Shown here piece by piece: positions 58,508 to 64,000 of a stretch of 64,000 nucleotides of DNA. The notes under the pieces were generated by a model. It was given only the letters and a program-made list of their open reading frames with translations, made no database searches and was not told the DNA's origin. How positions within the stretch are numbered: the first letter of the stretch is position 1; every line of letters begins with the position of its first letter. The translations under genes and the position numbers were made by a program. The stretch lies in the NCBI GenBank assembly GCA_003243425.1, contig QFQP01000005.1:158192-222191 (forward strand). Direction: 5' to 3'. The stretch is from Archangium gephyra (GTDB taxonomy: Bacteria > Myxococcota > Myxococcia > Myxococcales > Myxococcaceae).

Positions 58508-61272
58508 AGACCTCGATTCGAATCACTGCAATTGCGGTCGTGTTGTTCTGTTCTGTGCCTGCACAGGCCGTCAATTTCTGCGGAGGCGTCTGGCATCAGA
58601 ACACCTGCGGCCGACCGACCAACATCTACCCGTGCTGCCCCAACGGTTCGAACTGCACCTGGTGGGCGTGGGAAAGCATGTGCCGCAACTGGGGCATCGG
58701 GCCCAACAACTGGGGCAACGCAAACACGTGGGCTGGTAACGCACGCGTCGACCCGCGCTTCGAGCTCGTCGGTGCGGTGCCCGGCGCCGTCGCCACCGCC
58801 ACCACGGGCCGCTACGGCCACGTCGCCTGGACCATCGGAGCCGGCGGCGGCGGCGTGACGGTGACCGAACAGAACTGCTGCAGCGGCTGCTCGGGCAGCG
58901 TGCTCACGCGTTCGTTCGCGGCCTCGAGGTTCAACTCTGGCTACGTCATTCGTCGCGGCACGCTGTGCTCGTGTTCGCCCGGCGCCGTCGAACGCAGGGC
59001 CTGTGGTGACTGCGGTACCAGCGCCCGCTCGTGCGGCGGAAACTGCCAGTGGGGCGGCTGGTCGGCGTGCGCGGGGCCGGATCCCGACGGCGGCAATCAG
59101 GTTTGTGTGAATGGTCAGAAAGGCGTGTGCGCCGATGCACGCCGTCGCTGCGAGGGCGGAAATCTCGCGTGTCGTCAGCTCGTGCAGCCGTCGAACGAAA
59201 AATGCGACGGCCTCGACAACGATTGCGACGGCGACACCGACGAAGGCAACCCCACCGAAGGCGCCAGCGACCGTGACTACGCGGCGACGCGCATCGACAA
59301 CTCGTTCCCGCGTTCGGTGCCGGCGGGCAGCAAGGCGACCATCTGGGTCGAGTTCACCAACTCCGGGAAGAAGATCTGGGAGCGCGGTGACGTGTGGCTC
59401 GCGGCGCGCGGCGGCTCAGAGACGGTGAGCGCATTCACGACCGATTCGTGGCCCAGCTACGACCTCGCGGCCGGGCTGATGAACCCGGTGGCGCCCGGTG
59501 AAGTGGGCCGCTTCGCGTTCGAAATCGCAGTGCCCAACACGCCGGGCGCGCGCATCGTCGAGAAGTTTCAGCTCGAAGGTCTGGGCCGCACGCCCATCAT
59601 CTGTCCCGACGGTGAGTTGAGCGTGTCGTTGCTGGTGCTGAATGCCGACGGTTCGACGCCCGAGAGCGTGAAGGAAGAAGAGAAGCAGCCCGAGATGATG
59701 AAGCTGACGAGCACCGGGTGTTCGTCCAGCGGAGAAGGGCTGTTGATCATCGCGGTGCTGATCAGCTTGCTGAGAACCAGGCTCCCCTCTCCCCGGCGGG
59801 GAGAGGGTCAGGGTGAGGGGATTCTGGCTCTCATGCTCGCCGTGCTCTTCGCTGGTTGCGTCGGCGAATCAGAAATCGTCACCGCGAACCAGCCCATGAC
59901 CATTCACAAGGTCTCGCCGACCACCGTCACCGCGCGCGGCGGGGAAGTGCTCACCCTCACCGGCTCCGGCTTCATCAAGGAAGACGCCGAAGTGCAGCTC
60001 GGTGGCCGCACGCTGCGCGCAGAGTTCATCTCCGAATACGAGCTCCGGGTGCGCACGCCGCCGATGTACGCGGGCCGAGAGCCGTTCGTGCTCGCTCCGA
60101 AATCTGAATGGAAGACCGAGCTGCTCGGCGGGCTCGAGGTGATGCCGCTCACGCTGCGTTTCGTCGAAGCCCCGCCGCACGCGCTCACGCCGCTCGACGG
60201 CACGGTGAACTCGTCAGCCATCGCGGATCTCGACCAGGACGGCGACCTCGACTTCGTCACCTGCGGCGCGCGCTGCGAAGTGCTCTTCAACGATGGCCGC
60301 TCGAACTTCCTGTCTGCCGCCGTCGATGCAGACGCCAACGTCGACGCCGGTGTGATGACGAACGACGCAGGCGTGGCGCCGAAGCCGCTGCCTGCGGCCA
60401 AGTTGCTCGCGCTCACCGACCTCGACGGAGACGACTACCCCGACGCGGTGCTCGCGCGTGAAGACGGCGGCAGCGTGTACCTGAACGTCGCCGGCCGGCT
60501 CGATGGCACCCCGGCGCTGAACTTCCCCGCGCTGCAGGCGGTGACGCTGGGTGACCTCGACGGCAACGGCCGCAAGGACCTCATCGTCGCCGCAGGTGGA
60601 GCGCTCACGGTGCGCGAGCTGCAACCCACGTCGTCATCGCTGCTGCTGCTCGGTGAAGAAGGTGACGCCGGCGTGAAGTCGCTGCCGATTCCCGCCGCCC
60701 GTGCCCTCACGCTGGCCGACGTCGACGGAGATGGCGACGACGACGTCATCGTCAGCACCGCGACCGCGCCCAACGGCATCGGGCTGCTGCTGTTCATGAA
60801 CACCGCGGGCGTGTTGACCGAGGTGCCCGGTGGTTTGCCGGGAACTCCGGTGCAGGTGGTGATGGGTCTGGCCACGGGCGACGTCGACCACGACGGCGAC
60901 GTCGACCTCGTCGCGGTGGGCGCCGGTCAAGACCGGCTGCTCCTCAACGATGGCTCGGCGCACTTCTTCGACGCCACGCCGGCGTTGTTCCCGGTCGACA
61001 ACTCCGCGGGCACGTCGGTGTCGATGGTCGACCTCGATCGCGACCGAGACCTCGACATCGTGGTCGGCAACAGCGCGGCGGCGGCGCGGCTCTACGTGAA
61101 TGAAGGCAACGGCCGCTTCGCCGACAGAACCCCGTTGTTGCCGGTGGCCACACGAACGCTGTGCGATGTGCGCACCGGTGACCTCGATGGTGACGGCGAC
61201 GACGACCTGCTGCTCGTCGCCAGCGTGCCGACCGAGTCGCGCATCTACCTCTCCGTGGAGCCCCGGCCATGA
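58504..61272 (+). CDS. Fused ORF: CHAP hydrolase with MopE-type motif, then IPT/VCBS lipoprotein
   Basis: One 922-codon frame that looks like two genes. Part 1 (to ~59780): signal peptide, a CHAP domain with Cys51 (NCTWWAW) and His106 (YGHVAWT), a Cys-rich module, a MopE-type CDGLDNDCDGDTDEG motif, an NBR1-like or other Ig-like domain, then a MYXO-CTERM-like tail (TGCSSSGEGLLIIAVLISLL). Part 2 (from ATG 59833): a lipobox (MLAVLFAGC), an IPT/TIG domain (VTARGGEVLTLTGSGF), and VCBS/FG-GAP repeats (DLDQDGDLDFV, DVDGDGDDDVIV). A REP-like palindrome at 59785-59807 joins them in frame, supplying LPSPRRGEGQGEG. Part 1 likely cleaves peptidoglycan; part 2 is adhesin-like. Confidence 0.85.
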   Translation: MKTSIRITAIAVVLFCSVPAQAVNFCGGVWHQNTCGRPTNIYPCCPNGSNCTWWAWESMCRNWGIGPNNWGNANTWAGNARVDPRFELVGAVPGAVATATTGRYGHVAWTIGAGGGGVTVTEQNCCSGCSGSVLTRSFAASRFNSGYVIRRGTLCSCSPGAVERRACGDCGTSARSCGGNCQWGGWSACAGPDPDGGNQVCVNGQKGVCADARRRCEGGNLACRQLVQPSNEKCDGLDNDCDGDTDEGNPTEGASDRDYAATRIDNSFPRSVPAGSKATIWVEFTNSGKKIWERGDVWLAARGGSETVSAFTTDSWPSYDLAAGLMNPVAPGEVGRFAFEIAVPNTPGARIVEKFQLEGLGRTPIICPDGELSVSLLVLNADGSTPESVKEEEKQPEMMKLTSTGCSSSGEGLLIIAVLISLLRTRLPSPRRGEGQGEGILALMLAVLFAGCVGESEIVTANQPMTIHKVSPTTVTARGGEVLTLTGSGFIKEDAEVQLGGRTLRAEFISEYELRVRTPPMYAGREPFVLAPKSEWKTELLGGLEVMPLTLRFVEAPPHALTPLDGTVNSSAIADLDQDGDLDFVTCGARCEVLFNDGRSNFLSAAVDADANVDAGVMTNDAGVAPKPLPAAKLLALTDLDGDDYPDAVLAREDGGSVYLNVAGRLDGTPALNFPALQAVTLGDLDGNGRKDLIVAAGGALTVRELQPTSSSLLLLGEEGDAGVKSLPIPAARALTLADVDGDGDDDVIVSTATAPNGIGLLLFMNTAGVLTEVPGGLPGTPVQVVMGLATGDVDHDGDVDLVAVGAGQDRLLLNDGSAHFFDATPALFPVDNSAGTSVSMVDLDRDRDLDIVVGNSAAAARLYVNEGNGRFADRTPLLPVATRTLCDVRTGDLDGDGDDDLLLVASVPTESRIYLSVEPRP
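59785..59820. repeat. REP-like palindrome inside the fused ORF
   Basis: CCCTCTCCCC (59785-59794), loop GGC, GGGGAGAGGG (59798-59807): a perfect 10-bp stem, followed by TCAGGGTGAGGGG. This is the form of a REP element widespread between genes in Proteobacteria and relatives. Here it is translated, and it sits where the stop of the upstream gene and the start of the downstream signal peptide should be. Confidence 0.8.
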
Positions 61273-63272
61273 ACCGCTCAGCACTCGTTCTCTCTGCGTT
61301 GACGCTCGTGGCGTGTGAGCCGCCGAAGGTCACGCCGCTCGAGCTGACCGGCATCGCGCCCACGCAAGGCACCGCGCGCGGAGGTCAACGCCTCACCATC
61401 ACCGGTGCGGGCTTCGACAAGTCGTCGACGGTCATCGTCGGTGGCCGCCCGGGCCGCGTCACGAAGCAGACCGAAACCGAGCTCACCGTCGTCACGCCCT
61501 CGGGCATCGCGGGCCTCGCGACCATCGAAGTGACCGCCGGTGAATCGAAGCAGCGCTTCGACGGTGGCTACACGTACGAGCGGCTCCCGTTCCTCCTCGT
61601 CGACGCCACGGAGGTGAAGCTCGAAGCCGGTCCGCTCGAGGGCGCGCTCTCGACGGCCGCTGACTACGAAGGCGACGGCGACGAAGACCTCTTCCAGGCC
61701 GCGCGGCGCGAGGGCGTGTCGGTGCTGGTGAACGACGGCGAGAAGCTCACGCAGCGGCTCATCGACGTGCCCGGCACGCTGCTCGACGGTGGCGTCGATG
61801 GCGGCACGGTGGCGCGCAGCGACGTGTACTCCGTGGCGGCCGGTGACTTCGACGGCGACGGCGTGGTCGACCTCTTCCTCGGCACCGCCGGCAAGACGCG
61901 CTCGCAGTTGTTGTTCGGCAACGAAGGCGGCGGCTTCAGCGAAGCCGCGTCGAAGTTCCCCGCCGTGTACGGCTCGAACCAGCGCGCGACGGTGCTCGAC
62001 AGCGATGGCGACGGCGACCTCGACCTCATCGTCACTGCTTCAGCGCTCGACGCAACCGACGCGCCGGTGGTGATGCTCTTCACCAACGACGGCCGCGGAA
62101 GATTCGTGGACGCGTCCAGCAAACTGGCCGGCCCGAAGCTCGCGGCGACCGGGGTGAGCGTCGCCGACTTCGATGGCGACGGTGACGCCGACCTCTTCTT
62201 CTCGATGACCAACGAGACGTGCCGCCTGTTCCTCGGTGACGGCAGCGGCGTCTTTCAGCTCGCGGCGCCCGATGCGTTGCCCGTCGACAGCTCGCCGAAA
62301 GCCGGCGTCGCCGCGGTGGGTGACCTCGACCACGACGGAACGCTCGACCTCTACGTGCCGACCGAAACGCAAGACCAGGTGTGGCTCAACGACGGCACCG
62401 CGCACTTCGCGAACCTCACCGAAGCGCACCTGAGCCCTGAGGTTCAGCCGGCCGATTCAGCGCAGTTCGTCGACGTCGACCTCGATGGTCACCTCGACGT
62501 GGTGGTCGTCGAACGTGCCGGACGCATGCGCTTCCTCCGCAACGACGGCCTGGGCCGCCTGTTCGACTACTCGCCCGACATCGTGGGCAACGACAACGCC
62601 ACGCGCACGGTGGACGCGTTGGTGGTCGATCTCGAGAAGGACGGCGTGCCCGAGTTGTTCGCGAGCCGCAGTGGGGTCGCTCGCCCTGCACTCTTCGTGA
62701 CCACGCTCGACATCGAAGACGCCGATGAAGACGGTTGGTTCGATTCACTCGACGTCTGCGTGGAAGCGCCGGCGAACGTGCAGGCCCACCGCGCTCCGTT
62801 CGGTTGCCGCTCGAGCGCAGAGTGTCAGGCGAAGCTGGGCTGCGACCTCAAGGTGTGGGGCGACAGCGCGTACCTGTCGTGTGCGGGGCCGGTGACCTGG
62901 CCGGCAGCGAAGACGTTCTGCGAAAAGCAGGGCGCGTTGCTCGCAGAAATCGACAGCGCGCAGGAGAGCGTCGCCCTGGCTTCGGGGCTGGCAGCGCCGG
63001 CGTGGTTCGCGCTCGACGACAGCGACACCGAAGGCCTGTGGAAGGCGAACGGCGCGACGCCGGGCTGGTTCAACTGGGCGCCGATGCAGCCGGACAATGC
63101 AGGCGCGGCAGGTGAAGACTGCGGTCAGCTCCTCGCCGATGGAAAGTGGAACGACGCACCGTGTACGAGCACCGCGCGCGTGCTGTGCGAGACGTCACGT
63201 TTCCCGACGCCGGTGAGCAGCGAGACGTGCCCGTCTGATGCAGGCGTGGCGGTGGACGGCGGGTCGCGCTGA
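61269..63272 (+). CDS. Lipoprotein with IPT, VCBS/FG-GAP repeats and C-type lectin domain
   Basis: A 667-residue lipoprotein (LVLSALTLVAC lipobox); the ATG overlaps the previous stop. Residues ~25-105 form an IPT/TIG domain (PTQGTARGGQRLTITGAGF). Residues ~120-480 form VCBS/FG-GAP repeats with calcium-type loops (DFDGDGVVDLFLG, DSDGDGDLDLIV, DFDGDGDADLFFS). Residues ~525-640 form a C-type lectin domain with conserved Cys, W-N-D (GKWNDAPC) and a QPD motif (MQPDNAG), which in this family favours galactose-type ligands. A DAG-like tail follows. Likely a surface adhesin working with the CHAP hydrolase. Confidence 0.88.
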   Translation: MNRSALVLSALTLVACEPPKVTPLELTGIAPTQGTARGGQRLTITGAGFDKSSTVIVGGRPGRVTKQTETELTVVTPSGIAGLATIEVTAGESKQRFDGGYTYERLPFLLVDATEVKLEAGPLEGALSTAADYEGDGDEDLFQAARREGVSVLVNDGEKLTQRLIDVPGTLLDGGVDGGTVARSDVYSVAAGDFDGDGVVDLFLGTAGKTRSQLLFGNEGGGFSEAASKFPAVYGSNQRATVLDSDGDGDLDLIVTASALDATDAPVVMLFTNDGRGRFVDASSKLAGPKLAATGVSVADFDGDGDADLFFSMTNETCRLFLGDGSGVFQLAAPDALPVDSSPKAGVAAVGDLDHDGTLDLYVPTETQDQVWLNDGTAHFANLTEAHLSPEVQPADSAQFVDVDLDGHLDVVVVERAGRMRFLRNDGLGRLFDYSPDIVGNDNATRTVDALVVDLEKDGVPELFASRSGVARPALFVTTLDIEDADEDGWFDSLDVCVEAPANVQAHRAPFGCRSSAECQAKLGCDLKVWGDSAYLSCAGPVTWPAAKTFCEKQGALLAEIDSAQESVALASGLAAPAWFALDDSDTEGLWKANGATPGWFNWAPMQPDNAGAAGEDCGQLLADGKWNDAPCTSTARVLCETSRFPTPVSSETCPSDAGVAVDGGSR

Positions 63273-63281
63273 GGAACTCGT

Positions 63282-63891
63282 TCACTGCACGCCGAACGCG
63301 CTCGGCTTCTCGGCCCACTCGAGCGCGAACGTCGCCACGTCTTCCCAGCCCGCCTCGCCACACGTGAAGTGGTCGCGCCCGGCGAACTCCTTGAACGCCA
63401 CCACCCCGCTCTTGTACTTCCGCGCGTTCGCGAGGTTCACCTTCGGCGGCATGATGTGGTCCTTCTCGCCGGCGATGAACAACAGCGGCGCGCGGTCGGC
63501 CTTCGCGTAGTCGACCCTCGCGTCGGGCTTCGACTCGAAGTTCACCGTGGCACCCGCGAACACGATGCGCCCCGGGCCGGCGACCGCGAACTTCTCGTGA
63601 ATCACGTCACTCTCTTCACGGCTCAGCGTGTTGGTGAACGCGTAATGAAATTCAGAAGGGGTGAGCGGCACTGCCTTCGTCTTGTTGCCCGGTGACTTCA
63701 GCACCGGAAACAGCGCCTTGACCTGACTCCACGGCAACGTGAGCACGCCCTTCACCGGCGCCGAGTCGATGGCCACGCCCGCCGCGCCGAGCCCGCGGTC
63801 CAACAACAGCTGCACCAGGGCACCGCCGAACGAATGCCCGATGAGAATGGGCTTCTCGGGCAACGACGACACGAAGGCCGCGAGGTGCTCG
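63282..63891 (-). pseudogene. Alpha/beta hydrolase truncated at its 5' end by an insertion sequence
   Basis: The C-terminal two-thirds of a serine hydrolase remain: nucleophile Ser in LIGHSFGGALVQ, Asp in IAGEKDHIMPP, and His in AGRDHFTCGE. The N-terminal beta strands and oxyanion motif are missing. Homology begins at EHLAAFVSSLPEKP, exactly at the IS end near 63891. The open frame runs on into the IS (MKDSRFNWSSFPGARH) and could start there. No function is expected unless the truncated form folds. Confidence 0.75.
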
Positions 63892-64000
63892 TGACGTGCC
63901 CCCGGAAAACTGGACCAGTTGAAGCGTGAGTCCTTCAATGCCCGAGCAGGGCAGGAGGACGACGATGGGACGGAAGAGCAACTTCACCGAAGAGCAGATC
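63892..64000 (+). mobile_element. Left end of an IS3-family insertion sequence
   Basis: The terminal sequence TGACGTGCCCCCGGAAAACT has the TG start and C-rich followed by GGAAAACTGGACC layout of many IS3-family ends. An AGGAGG and an ATG at 63965 open a typical IS3 OrfA. The element continues beyond the window, so the right end and target duplication cannot be seen. Confidence 0.75.
63965..64000 (+). CDS. IS3-family transposase OrfA, 5' fragment at window edge
   Basis: Twelve codons (MGRKSNFTEEQI) preceded by GGAGG 5 nt upstream. The RFTEEQI-type start is characteristic of IS3-family OrfA helix-turn-helix proteins. The gene is cut by the end of the window, not by a lesion. Confidence 0.75.
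   Translation, partial: MGRKSNFTEEQI

Noticed and set aside
1..64000. CRISPR arrays, rRNA or tRNA genes
   Set aside because: No regularly spaced repeats with unique spacers and no recognisable rRNA or cloverleaf sequence seen on reading; a tRNAscan or Rfam search would be decisive.

Overview
The window is high-GC DNA (roughly two-thirds G+C by eye) with the hallmarks of a myxobacterium (phylum Myxococcota, probably near the Myxococcaceae or Archangiaceae). The signs are many lipoproteins with Asp-Ala-Gly linkers, a MYXO-CTERM-like sorting tail, cysteine-rich Dickkopf-like lipoproteins, a TIGR02996 protein, FHA proteins, a DUF1552/DUF1592 pair, MopE-type and FG-GAP surface proteins, and a complete treZ-glgX-treY operon. 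I saw no rRNA, tRNA or CRISPR array.

Layout. 1-8 kb: an aldehyde dehydrogenase, a frame-broken lipoprotein, a Cys-rich/Kelch lipoprotein, a fatty-acid-hydroxylase-type membrane enzyme, and small regulators and lipoproteins. 8-12 kb: a translationally coupled DUF1592 cytochrome-like lipoprotein and DUF1552 protein. 12-18 kb: two coupled coiled-coil lipoproteins, an E2-like acyltransferase, a RibD-type reductase and a solitary AbiEi/DUF559 protein. 18.7-25.2 kb: the glycogen-to-trehalose operon. 25-34 kb: FHA proteins, an FG-GAP pseudogene, a rhodanese-mtgA-TIGR02996 operon, a site-2 protease with CBS domains, and hrcA. 34-44 kb: a repeat-rich spacer, LysR beside a decayed oxidoreductase, two near-duplicate LysM/cysteine-hydrolase genes, a MYXO-CTERM metalloprotease, two multihaem surface proteins and gpmA. 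45-50 kb: two 39-cysteine lipoproteins, a KTSC protein, a methyltransferase, a DUF692 (MNIO) enzyme coupled to one of the Cys-rich lipoproteins, and a DoxX protein. 50-54 kb: two VWA proteins. 54-57.7 kb: an epoxide-hydrolase-like gene with an in-frame stop, a WYL regulator and small genes. 57.9-63.3 kb: a coupled surface operon (lipoprotein, CHAP hydrolase fused to an IPT/VCBS lipoprotein, IPT/VCBS/C-type lectin lipoprotein). At the right edge an IS3-type element cuts a hydrolase gene.

The strongest candidate for something new is 45.0-50.0 kb. A multinuclear-iron-oxidase-family (DUF692) enzyme with an unassigned ~190-residue C-terminal extension overlaps by 4 nt a lipoprotein with 39 cysteines. 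A close paralogue of that lipoprotein and a methyltransferase lie nearby, and a DoxX gene is divergent. DUF692 enzymes modify cysteines in ribosomal peptides, and DoxX genes accompany them in bufferin operons, so a post-translationally modified Cys-rich surface protein is a testable idea. A second candidate is the pair of leaderless LysM-cysteine hydrolases separated by a dispersed intergenic repeat that occurs three times in the window.

Several genes are broken by what look like single-base losses (near 1905, 3213, 12150 and 40796). In each, restoring the lost base or bases makes the whole gene a multiple of three. This could be true decay or residual assembly error. The stop at 54289, the REP-mediated fusion at 59.8 kb and the IS truncation at 63.9 kb are of different kinds and look real.
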